Origin: Deltaproteobacteria bacterium RIFOXYA12_FULL_61_11
GTDB taxonomy: Bacteria; Bdellovibrionota_F; JAHFAK01; YA12-FULL-61-11
Direction: 5' to 3'
Length of the DNA stretch: 12,311 nt
Assembly (NCBI GenBank): GCA_001799195.1
Contig: MGSU01000099.1
Coordinates: 1-12,311 of the forward strand
Shown here piece after piece: positions 1-9,166 of the stretch; the stretch's first letter is position 1; every line of letters begins with the position of its first letter. The notes beneath the pieces were generated by a model that saw nothing but the letters and a program-made list of their open reading frames with translations, did not search any database and was not told where the DNA came from. Both the position numbers and the translations under genes were made by a program.

Positions 1-1083
1 AACGAAGGAGAGGGGATTGTTGATCTCGTGGGCGAGGCCGGCGGCGAGCTGCCCGAGGGTGGCCATTTTCTCTTGCTGCACCAATTGCAATTCGGTGTCT
101 TGCAGCTCTCGCAGCGCGCGGCCCAGTTCGAGGTTGGCCAAGCTCAGCTCTTCGGAGCGTCGGGTGACCTCTTCTTCTAGTAATATATTGAAATTTTTCA
201 TCTTGTTGTAGAGCCAAGCATAGTCGATGGTCACCGCGAGTTGAGCGGCGAGGGTTTCGACCTGGCTCTGTTCTTCGAGGCTCAGGGGTTTTTTCCGTTC
301 CAGGCAGAGGATGCCCTTGACCCGGTTCTCGGCGATCATGGGGGTGAGGAGGAGTTCTCCTTGGACCCTACCGAAGAGGTCGCGGGGGAGGTTGGCGCGG
401 AGTTCGTCTCTCGGGGAGAGCCGCAGGGTGCTGCGCTCGCGGGTGAGCTGCCACAGGGGTTGCAGTCCGCGGGGCATGGTCAGGGTCGGTGGGGTCAGGG
501 GTTGGCCGTGGACCGAGAAGCGTTTGACGTAGAAATCCTGGTTGTCGTCGGCGAGGAAGAGCAGGAAGAGGTGATCGGGCGAGAACAAGGCGGTGACGTG
601 ACGCATGGTCAGGTCGCACAAGTTCTCCAGCCCGGTGTCCGTGGCCACCGAGCGACCGATCGTGCTGGCGGCTTCGAGCAGCCGTTGCGGTGCATTCGGG
701 ACCAGAGGGACGTGTGCGTTGAGCAGGGCGAGGGCGTTGGAGAGCAACGCGACGAGCTCGTGACCGTCGAGCCGCGCCAGGAAGAGGTGTTCGGGAGGAG
801 GTTCGGTATGTACCAGATCGCGCAACGTGTTGAAGATCATCGTTCCCGGTTGGGGTTTCCCCGGGAGATGCACAGGGTCTTCTCCCTCGTGGGCTTGGAG
901 CAGTGCGCCGTCGAGCAGAACCAGGTCGAAGGGAGCCAACCCGGGAGGCGCTCCGAGGGCGACGGCCCGGCCGAGGTGCCGGTCCGTGATGAAGACCAGG
1001 TCGCAGCGGGAACGCAGCCGTCCATGCACTTCCTTGACGACGTTGACGGGAAGGCGGTGGCTGATGAGGGCGAGCCTTCGCAT
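1..1083 (-). CDS. Sensor histidine kinase with GAF-like domain (partial, C-terminus outside window)
   Basis: The reading frame is open for 361 codons and runs off the left edge, so the catalytic ATPase domain is not seen. Residues 1-135 match no domain I know. Residues about 140-285 look like a GAF sensor domain (starts near LLEAASTIGRSVA, ends near AVTIDYAWLYNK). Residues about 286-345 are a charged coiled coil. Then comes a HisKA H-box, GLAHEINNPLSF, with the predicted phosphorylated His at residue 352 (bases 28-30). The kinase should autophosphorylate and pass phosphate to an unseen response regulator. No membrane segment is visible, so it is probably cytoplasmic. The ATG at 1083 lies 26 bp after the tpl stop codon on the same strand, which suggests cotranscription. 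No good Shine-Dalgarno precedes it, so the exact start is uncertain. The class is sure; the signal sensed is unknown. Confidence 0.9.
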   Translation of the reverse strand, partial: MRRLALISHRLPVNVVKEVHGRLRSRCDLVFITDRHLGRAVALGAPPGLAPFDLVLLDGALLQAHEGEDPVHLPGKPQPGTMIFNTLRDLVHTEPPPEHLFLARLDGHELVALLSNALALLNAHVPLVPNAPQRLLEAASTIGRSVATDTGLENLCDLTMRHVTALFSPDHLFLLFLADDNQDFYVKRFSVHGQPLTPPTLTMPRGLQPLWQLTRERSTLRLSPRDELRANLPRDLFGRVQGELLLTPMIAENRVKGILCLERKKPLSLEEQSQVETLAAQLAVTIDYAWLYNKMKNFNILLEEEVTRRSEELSLANLELGRALRELQDTELQLVQQEKMATLGQLAAGLAHEINNPLSFV

Positions 1084-1109
1084 AGTGCGGTACTCGACGA
1101 GCCGGCGGT

Positions 1110-2741
<1,632 letters not shown>

Positions 2742-3190
2742 TTATTGCCGTTGGTGGACGGCGCGTCGAGAGGGTGAGCATGGCCGGGAGCACGTCCTCT
2801 GCACTTTTGGAGGGGCTTGTGGATGAAGGGCTTGTCGATTTTTTCGGATTTTCCGGTTGCAACGGGCAGGGGCCTGGGCTATAGCACACCCATCCCACGC
2901 ACCCGACGCGGTTGACCCTCGGGGAGCAGGTCCCACCTGGTCCATAGCGGTACCGTCGTCGAACGAGGGCATGACAGATCCGGGCGATCGACGGGATTGC
3001 CGGTATCGGAAACTGAAGAACCCAGAGGCAGGATCACGAAGGAACAATGGCGGTGCAAGGCGGTTTTTTCGCGGTACATGTAGGGCAATCTACGTTGTTG
3101 CGAGCACGTGCGATGTACTGCGGCAAGATGTCAAACCGCTGCTGTTACCCGAGCCCGGATCCTGCTTCCCACGTCTAAGGAGGAGAGAGC

Positions 3191-5518
3191 ATGACCACGC
3201 ACCTCGACGAATACGAGCAGGACCAGGAGGGAAACCAGGAGAGTTTCCTCGGTCTCTTGGGCCAACCCAATGCCCGGCGCACGGCCGATTCGCCGCGCCT
3301 CACCTCCAATGCCCGCCGGGTCTTGGAGAAACGATATCTGCTCAAGGATTCCCAGAACAACCTCATCGAGGATCCCGAGACCCTGTTCCGCCGGGTTGCC
3401 TACACCGTAGCCCAGGCAAGTCGGGCCTTCCCGGGTGAAGACGCCGAGCAGGACGCCGTGGTATTCGAGGCCATGATGCGCAATCTCGAATTCCTGCCGA
3501 ACTCGCCGACGCTCATGAATGCCGGGAAGCCCCTGGGTCAACTCTCGGCCTGCTTCGTCCTCCCGGTGCCGGACTCCCTCGACGGGATCTTCGAGACGCT
3601 CAAACAGGCCGCCATGATCCACAAGACCGGTGGGGGCACCGGCTTCTCCTTCTCGCGGCTGCGACCGAAGAATTCCCTGGTCCGCACCACCAGCGGTGTG
3701 TCCAGCGGTCCCTTGTCCTTTATACAGGTCTTCGACTCCGCTACCGAGGCGGTGAAACAGGGAGGAACCCGTCGCGGCGCGAACATGGCGATCCTGAGGG
3801 TCGACCACCCGGACATCCTGGAATTCATCAAGAGCAAATGGGAAGACGGGAAGATCAATAATTTCAACATTTCTGTGGCCGTGACGGCCGAATTCATGCG
3901 GGCGCTGGAGCACGGCGGCACCTATGACCTGGTCCATCCGCAGACCCGCGAAGTGGTTCGCAGTCTCAAGGCCCGGGATGTCTTCGAGACCCTGGTCGAC
4001 GCGGCTTGGAAGAACGGGGAACCGGGGATCGTGTTCCTCGATCGCATCAACGAGGCCAACCCCACCCCGGCCCTGGGCGACATTGAAAGCACCAATCCCT
4101 GTGGAGAGCAGCCGCTCCTGGCCTACGAATCCTGCAACCTGGGTTCGATCAATCTCTCCAAGATGATGACGTGGAACGAGGGGACCCGCGAGGTGGACTG
4201 GGCGCTCCTGCGCCGGACTACCCGCAACGCGGTCAAGTTCTTGGACAACGTCATCGAGGTCAACAACTATCCCCTGGCCGAGATTCGGGAACTGACCCGC
4301 GGCAACCGCAAGATCGGTCTCGGGGTGATGGGTTTCGCCGATCTGTTGTTCCAACTCGGCTTGCCGTACGACAGTGAGAACGCCCTGCAGGTTGCCGAGG
4401 ATCTGATGCAGACCATCGAGGAGGAAGGACGGGCAGCCTCGGCCGAACTCGGGCACTCTCGCGGCAATTTCGCCAATTTCGAGAAGAGCGTGTACCCGGG
4501 GCGCGAGGTCCCTGCCATGCGCAACGCCACGGTGACCACCATCGCGCCGACCGGTACCATCAGCATCATAGCCAATACCACTTCCGGGATCGAACCCGTC
4601 TTCGGCCTCTCCTACAAGCGCAACGTCCTCGAGGGCGAGACCCTCTTCGAGGTGAACCCGTGGTTCGAACGGGCGGTCAAGGAACGTGGCCTCTACACCG
4701 ATGTGCTCATGGACAAGGTTGCTGCCCAGGGGAGCCTGCGCTCGTTGTCCGAGCTTCCCGACGATCTCAAGAGGGTGTTCGTCACGGCCCACGACATTAC
4801 CCCGGATTGGCATGTCCGCATGCAGGCCGCCTTCCAGAAACACACAGACAACGCGGTGTCCAAGACGGTCAATTTCCCCAACAACGCTCGCCGCGATGAT
4901 GTCGGTGAGGTGTTCCTCAAGGCCTACCACCTCGGCTGCAAGGGCGTTACCGTGTATCGCGATGGTAGCCGGGTTAAGCAGGTACTCCAGCGCATCGCCG
5001 AGGAAAAGAGCCCCGAACCCACCTCCCAACAGATCGTCATGCCGCTCAACCGACCTCGGCCGGCGGTGACCAGCGGTACGACCCGCAAGATCAAGACCGG
5101 TTGCGGCAGTATTTATGTGACGATCAACGTTGACGAGAGCGGTCAACCGTTCGAGTTGTTCACGACGATGGGCAAGGCCGGGGGCTGTGCTTCGTCGCAG
5201 GCTGAGGCGATCAGCCGGCTGATCAGCTATCTCTTCCGGACCGGGGCGAATCCCGAGATCGTGTTCCAACAGCTCCGCGGGATCAGTTGTCATCGCTTGA
5301 GCTGGGACCAGGGCAACAAGGTGCTTTCGTGCGCCGATGCTATCGGTCAAGCCCTGGAGAAACATCTCCACAGGACGCAGGGAGTCACGCCCCCCTTGCC
5401 GGCCGAGACTCAGCAAGCCATTGTCGGCGGTGGGGCTTGTCCTGAATGCGGCAGCGTGATCGAGCGCGAGAGCGGTTGTGCGACCTGCCGGACCTGCGGC
5501 TACTCCGAGTGTAGCTGA
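3191..5518 (+). CDS. nrdJ: Adenosylcobalamin-dependent (class II) ribonucleoside-diphosphate reductase
   Basis: This 775-residue enzyme reduces ribonucleotides to deoxyribonucleotides with coenzyme B12, independently of oxygen. The radical-site finger loop reads STNPCGEQPL, with N302, C304 and E306. The redox cysteines are C121 (LSACFVLPV) and C315 (YESCNLGSINL); the 11-residue C304-C315 spacing matches Thermotoga maritima NrdJ (C322-C333). Typical core blocks include NSPTLMNAG, KTGGGTGFSFSRLRP, GTRRGANMA and the phosphate-binding TIAPTGTISIIA. A TSCPD domain spans about 625-730, followed by a Cys-rich tail from about 749 (CPECG, then CATCRTCGYSEC) that probably reduces the active-site disulfide. 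No N-terminal ATP-cone is seen, so dATP inhibition through a cone is not expected. The start is supported by AAGGAGGAG five bases upstream of the ATG. The gene is probably monocistronic: the next gene starts 81 bp later with its own ribosome binding site. Confidence 0.96.
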   Translation: MTTHLDEYEQDQEGNQESFLGLLGQPNARRTADSPRLTSNARRVLEKRYLLKDSQNNLIEDPETLFRRVAYTVAQASRAFPGEDAEQDAVVFEAMMRNLEFLPNSPTLMNAGKPLGQLSACFVLPVPDSLDGIFETLKQAAMIHKTGGGTGFSFSRLRPKNSLVRTTSGVSSGPLSFIQVFDSATEAVKQGGTRRGANMAILRVDHPDILEFIKSKWEDGKINNFNISVAVTAEFMRALEHGGTYDLVHPQTREVVRSLKARDVFETLVDAAWKNGEPGIVFLDRINEANPTPALGDIESTNPCGEQPLLAYESCNLGSINLSKMMTWNEGTREVDWALLRRTTRNAVKFLDNVIEVNNYPLAEIRELTRGNRKIGLGVMGFADLLFQLGLPYDSENALQVAEDLMQTIEEEGRAASAELGHSRGNFANFEKSVYPGREVPAMRNATVTTIAPTGTISIIANTTSGIEPVFGLSYKRNVLEGETLFEVNPWFERAVKERGLYTDVLMDKVAAQGSLRSLSELPDDLKRVFVTAHDITPDWHVRMQAAFQKHTDNAVSKTVNFPNNARRDDVGEVFLKAYHLGCKGVTVYRDGSRVKQVLQRIAEEKSPEPTSQQIVMPLNRPRPAVTSGTTRKIKTGCGSIYVTINVDESGQPFELFTTMGKAGGCASSQAEAISRLISYLFRTGANPEIVFQQLRGISCHRLSWDQGNKVLSCADAIGQALEKHLHRTQGVTPPLPAETQQAIVGGGACPECGSVIERESGCATCRTCGYSECS

Positions 5519-5586
5519 ACCGCGCCCAGTCGATCAGCGTTCTTTTCTTCTCCTTCACTTCATGCTACGGTCGCCCCGGATCTCAT

Positions 5587-5593
5587 GGAGGAG
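5587..5593 (+). promoter_or_regulatory. Ribosome binding site deciding the propeller-gene start
   Basis: GGAGGAG lies six bases before the ATG at 5600. An in-frame ATG at 5585 overlaps this site and would add MEECS ahead of the signal peptide; the position of the Shine-Dalgarno sequence makes 5600 the better start. Confidence 0.7.
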
Positions 5594-5599
5594 TGCAGC

Positions 5600-6715
5600 A
5601 TGAGCACGTTCTTGGGTCTGCTCTTGCCCCTGCTCGGCGCGAGCGTCTTCTTCCCGGCCTCGGCCTTCGACCATCACCAGTTCGAACAGGCGGTACTCGC
5701 CGTGCTCGAGCGCGGCGACCAGACCGCGCCGCGCGAATTGCAGCTCTCGGGACACTTCAAGGCTACCTTGCAGGTGCTGGTGCGGGGAGATGTCTCCAGT
5801 CCGCGCATCTCCGGGGACGGCAACACCGTCGCTTGGAACCAGTACTTCCCCGACGAGCAGCGCACCAGCGTGCTGCGCCTTCGCGAAGGGCGTATCGAAC
5901 GCATGTCCTCCCCGACCTATCACGCCATGTGGCCCGATCTCTCGCACGACGGCAAAGTCATGGCCTGGACTGCGACCCCCCGCGGTTCGGACTGGGACAT
6001 CGAGCGTTGGGAACAGGGAAAAACCCGCGTGGTGGCCGGAACCGTCGGACTGAACGAATACTCCTTGCGCCTCTCCGGCGACGGCAGCACCATTGTCTAC
6101 GACCGCGATCAGCACGGCAAGTTCCTGATCTTCGACATCTTCGTCGTTCGCGAACCCGACGCTCAACCTGTTCCGGTGGCCACCAATCCCTCGCTCGACG
6201 AGGCCTTCCCCTGGGTCTCCCACGACGGGAGCCTGCTCTTCTGGCGGGAACTGCGCCGGGTTGACGGCAAGGGAGTCCAGGAGTTCTACCGGCTCGAGCA
6301 CGGCAAACGGGTGCCCACCCTGGTCGATGGCGCGGTCAACTACCAGCCTTCGATCGACCGCGATGCTCGCCGGCTGCTCTTCGCTTCCAACAAGGTCGAT
6401 CAGGGCGGGATCTACTTGATGCGCGACCTCGATCCGGCTTCCATCGAGGAAGTGGCCGAGGACGAAGGCACCTTGCAGTGGTATCCGGTCCTCTCAGCGG
6501 ACGGCGGCACCATGGCTTGGAGCGACAAGGTCGAGAACCCGGAGGCCGGCCTCAACATCTGGGCCGCTCGCGGCGGTAGGTCCGCGCCGGTGCTGCGGCA
6601 CGACGGTAGCCTCCTGGCCATGCCCTCGCTCTCGGCCGACGGTCGTAAATTGGTCTTCCTCGATCTGACGATCAGTCACGATCATGTCCTCTATCTGGTC
6701 GAGTTCCAGGACTGA
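5600..6715 (+). CDS. Exported PD40/TolB-type beta-propeller protein
   Basis: The 371-residue product starts with a hydrophobic signal-peptide-like segment (FLGLLLPLLGASVFF, then ASA near residue 22), so export to the periplasm is likely; the n-region lacks a positive charge, which is unusual. Seven PD40-type beta-propeller motifs can be read: SPRISGDGNTVAW (67-79), WPDLSHDGKVMAW (111-123), LRLSGDGSTIVY (156-167), FPWVSHDGSLLFW (203-215), QPSIDRDARRLLF (249-261), YPVLSADGGTMAW (295-307) and MPSLSADGRKLVF (341-353). These resemble TolB and the N-terminal propeller of prolyl oligopeptidases, but no peptidase domain follows and no catalytic motif is seen. It is most likely a binding or scaffold protein of unknown partner. 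It is too short to be full TolB and lacks the Tol-Pal context. The stop codon lies inside a direct repeat shared with 8203-8223. Confidence 0.8.
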   Translation: MSTFLGLLLPLLGASVFFPASAFDHHQFEQAVLAVLERGDQTAPRELQLSGHFKATLQVLVRGDVSSPRISGDGNTVAWNQYFPDEQRTSVLRLREGRIERMSSPTYHAMWPDLSHDGKVMAWTATPRGSDWDIERWEQGKTRVVAGTVGLNEYSLRLSGDGSTIVYDRDQHGKFLIFDIFVVREPDAQPVPVATNPSLDEAFPWVSHDGSLLFWRELRRVDGKGVQEFYRLEHGKRVPTLVDGAVNYQPSIDRDARRLLFASNKVDQGGIYLMRDLDPASIEEVAEDEGTLQWYPVLSADGGTMAWSDKVENPEAGLNIWAARGGRSAPVLRHDGSLLAMPSLSADGRKLVFLDLTISHDHVLYLVEFQD

Positions 6716-6723
6716 GGCCCTTC
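6703..6723 (+). repeat. Direct repeat, left copy (contains the propeller-gene stop codon)
   Basis: The sequence GTTCCAGGACTGAG followed by GCCCTTC recurs at 8203-8223 with 20 of 21 bases identical (one G/C difference). The repeat covers the last three codons and stop of the propeller gene. The two copies are exactly 1500 bp apart and bracket the transporter gene. Confidence 0.85.
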
Positions 6724-6748
6724 TTTCCTCCCCCACCAGCAGCCGGAG

Positions 6749-6769
6749 CGTCAGGAAGCTCCCCCGACG
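6749..6769. terminator. Possible bidirectional hairpin between convergent genes
   Basis: Between the convergent propeller and transporter genes, CGTC...GACG with inner GGA/TCC can form an interrupted stem around AGC. No clear T-run follows on either strand, so a terminator role is only suggested by position. Confidence 0.2.
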
Positions 6770-6813
6770 GTTGTGTCTCGGGTGCCGCGCCTGGGCTCAA
6801 GGCTCTCCCCGGG

Positions 6814-8121
6814 TCAGGATATTCCGAGGACGGTCCTGAAACCGAAGAGGGAAACGAACAACGAGAACCAGCCGAGCGACCAGAGGAGGTAGATCAGACC
6901 GAACAGCAGCAGGAACCCCAGCCCAGCCCACGAGAGGATGGTCAACCAGGTTCTCGGCCGGTAGTCGTCCGGGACGTGTCCGAGACGGACGACTCGGTGG
7001 TTGAGCCAGGCGCAGAACGGTGCAGACAGGAAGGCCAAGACCGTGGCAGTGTCAACCAGGGTGACCATGCGACGGTCGAACCAGCCGATCACGGCGAGGG
7101 AGAATGCGGCCAACAGGGCCAGGTAGGCGAAGTAGAGCAACGTGCCCGTCGAGCGGTCCTGCCTGCCGCGCAGCAAGCCGGTACAGGCTTCGAGGGTCCT
7201 GGAGTATCCGTCGAAGGCCGTGAGCGTGGTGCTGAACATGGTCAGGAAGGCGACCAGGGAAATCAGGACCGTGCTCCAGGCGCCAAGGGTGCGCGCGTAG
7301 AGATCGACGAGTTGGGCCGAAAAAGCTACTCCGGAGGCCGCGAAATGTTCGTCTCGGCCGTACATAACCAGGGCGCCGAGGGCGAGGAAGAAGCAGGCGA
7401 GGACTGCGGTCGTGCAGTACCCGAAGTGGAAATCGAGGAGGGTCTCGCGTAGCGTCGGCCGGTGTCGGGTTTGTTCTTGCCGGGCAAGAGCCCACAGCGA
7501 GGACCAGGCCGAGATGTCGATCGGCGCCGGCATCCAGCCCATGAGGGCGATGACGAAGGTGAAACCGGCGAGCGTGGAGAAGGCGGAAGCCGACGGTTCG
7601 AAGGAGGCAGGACGGGGCTCTCCGACGGCGAGGAGCACGGCGGTCACGGTCAGCACCGACAAGGCCCCGACCATGACTTTGATCGAGCCGTCGAGGAGGG
7701 GGTAGCGTCCGAGGACGAGGATCACGGCCACGAGGCTCAGCAGAACGCCGCTGAGGAGGAGTGGTGCTACCTCCCAGTGGAGGAGGTTGCCGAGCAGACC
7801 AGCGTTGACCATGGTCACCGCGGCCAGGTTCGTTACCGCGGAAATACTGGCGATGAAGGTGAACCCGTACAAGGCCCAACCGCCGAGGCGGCGGTACCCC
7901 TGGAGGAGGCTCTCGCCCGTGGCCGCGGTGTAGCGGTGGGCGGCCTCGAAGAAGGGATATTTGGCGAGGTTGATCAGCAGGATGATCCCCAAGAGCGAGA
8001 AGCCGTACTCCGCGCCGGCTCGGGTCGACTGGACCAGGTGGGAACCACCGATGGCAGCGCCGGCGAAGAGGATGCCCGGACCCATGGCCTTGAGCCACGA
8101 GGTACCGGAGGGGGTGTCCAT
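6814..8121 (-). CDS. NRAMP-family divalent metal transporter, atypical
   Basis: This 435-residue integral membrane protein has about 11 hydrophobic segments. The opening GPGILFAGAAIGGSHL (residues 14-29) matches the NRAMP first helix in style, and GWMPAPIDISAW (195-206) sits where the sixth-helix metal site lies. Classical NRAMP proteins carry DPGN in helix 1 and a Met-Pro-His type motif in helix 6. Here the DPGN aspartate and asparagine are absent and the helix-6 motif is MPAP followed by D202. The family is therefore likely, but manganese or iron transport cannot be assumed; the substrate might be magnesium, another divalent ion or something else. I chose the ATG at 8121 because the homology starts just after it and a weak GAGG lies five bases before it; the in-frame extension to 8394 reads as non-coding. 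The gene is GC-rich like the host and lies between two copies of a 21-bp direct repeat. Confidence 0.78.
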   Translation of the reverse strand: MDTPSGTSWLKAMGPGILFAGAAIGGSHLVQSTRAGAEYGFSLLGIILLINLAKYPFFEAAHRYTAATGESLLQGYRRLGGWALYGFTFIASISAVTNLAAVTMVNAGLLGNLLHWEVAPLLLSGVLLSLVAVILVLGRYPLLDGSIKVMVGALSVLTVTAVLLAVGEPRPASFEPSASAFSTLAGFTFVIALMGWMPAPIDISAWSSLWALARQEQTRHRPTLRETLLDFHFGYCTTAVLACFFLALGALVMYGRDEHFAASGVAFSAQLVDLYARTLGAWSTVLISLVAFLTMFSTTLTAFDGYSRTLEACTGLLRGRQDRSTGTLLYFAYLALLAAFSLAVIGWFDRRMVTLVDTATVLAFLSAPFCAWLNHRVVRLGHVPDDYRPRTWLTILSWAGLGFLLLFGLIYLLWSLGWFSLFVSLFGFRTVLGIS

Positions 8122-8202
8122 GAGGGCCTCGAGAGGAGTGGCACAGGGTGCTGATGATAGCAGGCGCACACCTGGCAGGCAATCCCCGAGCTTCAGGAGG
8201 TG

Positions 8203-8223
8203 GTTCCAGGACTGAGCCCCTTC
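8203..8223 (+). repeat. Direct repeat, right copy (upstream of the transporter gene)
   Basis: This is GTTCCAGGACTGAGCCCCTTC, identical to 6703-6723 except for one base. It lies about 80 bp upstream of the transporter start codon, outside any gene I accept. Confidence 0.85.
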
Positions 8224-8367
8224 GTTGTTCTCCCTCGACCTCGCTGCAAGGTTCGGGAGTGCGGCTTCGCTGCTTGCCGTCGAATCGACCCGATGGTACT
8301 CTGTCCTTTCTTGGAGTGAGGTGGTTGTGAAGGCAGCGTGGGGAAATCGAGTCCGACGTGGGTCCCC

Positions 8368-8700
8368 ATGACAACAAGGAAGCATTTCTGGCAACTATCT
8401 GGAACCACGTTATTATTGCTAACCTTATTAAACGAGATACTTATCGTACTCCCCGGTTATCTCTTCGATTTCACAGGTAGTTGTATTAAATTAACACCAT
8501 TTTCAACATTGTTTGCATTGATGGCATTTGCTTTTGGACTTGTTTACCCAACATTATCATTCGCCTTATTTGTGACGGGTCTGATTCGAGTTGCTGTTTC
8601 AATATCTAGTAGAAATGATATCTTTTCCTCACTATTGATCATGTCAACCAATGGTTTGCTTATTGTAGTAATTATCTTAGATAATTGTGGTAGTGTATGA
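8368..8700 (+). CDS. Small AT-rich membrane protein, unrecognised
   Basis: The 110-residue product (MTTRKHFWQLSG...) has about three hydrophobic segments: residues about 14-31 (LLLLTLLNEILIVLPGYL), a long one at about 46-70 with a proline in the middle (FALMAFAFGLVYPTLSFALFV), and about 92-105 (STNGLLIVVIILD). I recognise no family. GC content is about 36%, against roughly 60% or more in the flanking genes, so it was probably acquired. The ATG at 8368 coincides with the start of AT-rich sequence; an in-frame GTG at 8338 would add ten residues. Neither start has a good Shine-Dalgarno. The stop overlaps the start of the next small ORF. It may be a real small membrane protein (for example an immunity- or toxin-like one), but that is speculation. 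Confidence 0.5.
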   Translation: MTTRKHFWQLSGTTLLLLTLLNEILIVLPGYLFDFTGSCIKLTPFSTLFALMAFAFGLVYPTLSFALFVTGLIRVAVSISSRNDIFSSLLIMSTNGLLIVVIILDNCGSV

Positions 8701-8866
8701 AATTAATGATGGTAATGTACATCTCGGGTACTGCACGTCTTGGTATGATTGGAGTGTTTGGGAAATAACCCCTGACGGCATCCAAACGCTTCGCCGTTCC
8801 TGGTCCAACCAACCTCCAATACAAGCAGAGCTTTTCTATGATGAGTTGGACACCTTTCAGCACTGA
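8693..8866 (+). CDS. Small unrecognised ORF overlapping the preceding membrane ORF
   Basis: The frame reads 57 codons from a GTG: VYEINDGNVHLGYC, then a Trp/Tyr-rich centre and ELFYDELDTFQH at the end. The composition (acidic, five Trp, balanced) looks like a genuine soluble protein rather than random translation. The GTG overlaps the end of the upstream ORF by eight bases, as in translationally coupled pairs, but there is no Shine-Dalgarno. It could also be the 3' remnant of a longer gene whose 5' part was lost, because an in-frame stop (TAG, 8678-8680) lies close upstream. No family is recognised. Confidence 0.35.
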   Translation: MYEINDGNVHLGYCTSWYDWSVWEITPDGIQTLRRSWSNQPPIQAELFYDELDTFQH

Positions 8867-8908
8867 AAACTCTGCTAGGTGCATTGTCTTCAGGGCAACA
8901 TCAGGTTC

Positions 8909-8937
8909 TTGTCAACCTTCTTTAACCTTGATATCAT
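8909..8937 (+). promoter_or_regulatory. Candidate sigma70 promoter upstream of the HD-GYP gene
   Basis: TTGTCA (8909-8914) and TATCAT (8932-8937) each match the sigma70 consensus at five of six positions with the optimal 17-bp spacing. Transcription would run toward the HD-GYP gene with a leader of about 220 bases. AT-rich acquired DNA produces such matches by chance more easily than the GC-rich flanks. Confidence 0.35.
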
Positions 8938-9046
8938 AGGAGAATTCGTCCTCCTTGCCTTCCGTCGCAATCTCGGCTATACCTCTTCCCAGGTTCACAA
9001 AGGCCGAATCACTGTGGTTCTCAACTACCTGTGCCTGCGAGTACAT
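8912..9046 (-). CDS. Possible 44-residue minus-strand ORF
   Basis: From the ATG at 9046 the frame reads MYSQAQVVENHSDSAF, then VNLGRGIAEIATEGKEDEFS and a short DIKVKEG end. The balanced, acidic, helical-looking composition is more protein-like than a random frame, and the frame stays open upstream to 9262. There is no good Shine-Dalgarno and I recognise no family. It may be a small gene, a 3' remnant of a degraded gene, or chance. Confidence 0.25.
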   Translation of the reverse strand: MYSQAQVVENHSDSAFVNLGRGIAEIATEGKEDEFSYDIKVKEG

Positions 9047-9061
9047 GGTCAACTCACTGCT

Positions 9062-9110
9062 GCGGCGAACGCTCCTTTCATCGCGCCGCTTGCCAGAGGC
9101 GTTAGCCCGC
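9062..9110. repeat. Imperfect inverted repeat of unknown role
   Basis: The arms GCGGCGAACGCTC (9062-9074) and GAGGCGTTAGCCCGC (9096-9110) pair imperfectly around a loop of about 21 bases, with extra unpaired bases on the right arm. AAC in the left arm and GTT in the right arm give it some resemblance to an integron attC site, but it is shorter than usual and the right core GTTAGCC departs from GTTRRRY. Confidence 0.3.
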
Positions 9111-9166
9111 TTCTGTATGTACAAACCAACAGTGGTAGATAAGCGGGACACAGGGGAAGCGTCACT

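Larger units (their letters stand above)
8867..9166. other. Gap between small ORFs and the HD-GYP gene
   Basis: These 300 bases lack a confident gene. They hold a sigma70-like promoter candidate, a possible 44-codon minus-strand ORF and an imperfect inverted repeat, each listed separately, and end with the AGGGGA ribosome binding site (9152-9157) of the HD-GYP gene. Composition is intermediate between the AT-rich patch and the GC-rich flanks. Confidence 0.5.

Noticed and set aside
2857-3438. Plus-strand ORF of 193 codons entering nrdJ in another frame
   Set aside because: It overlaps the nrdJ start and its strong ribosome binding site; the product is Pro/Arg-rich and unlike any protein I know.
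3131-5416. Minus-strand ORF of 761 codons opposite nrdJ
   Set aside because: It is the antisense shadow of a confidently identified ribonucleotide reductase with all catalytic residues.
8122-8394. N-terminal extension of the transporter to 8394
   Set aside because: The added residues are low-complexity, cross the direct repeat and enter the AT-rich patch; the family homology starts just after the ATG at 8121.
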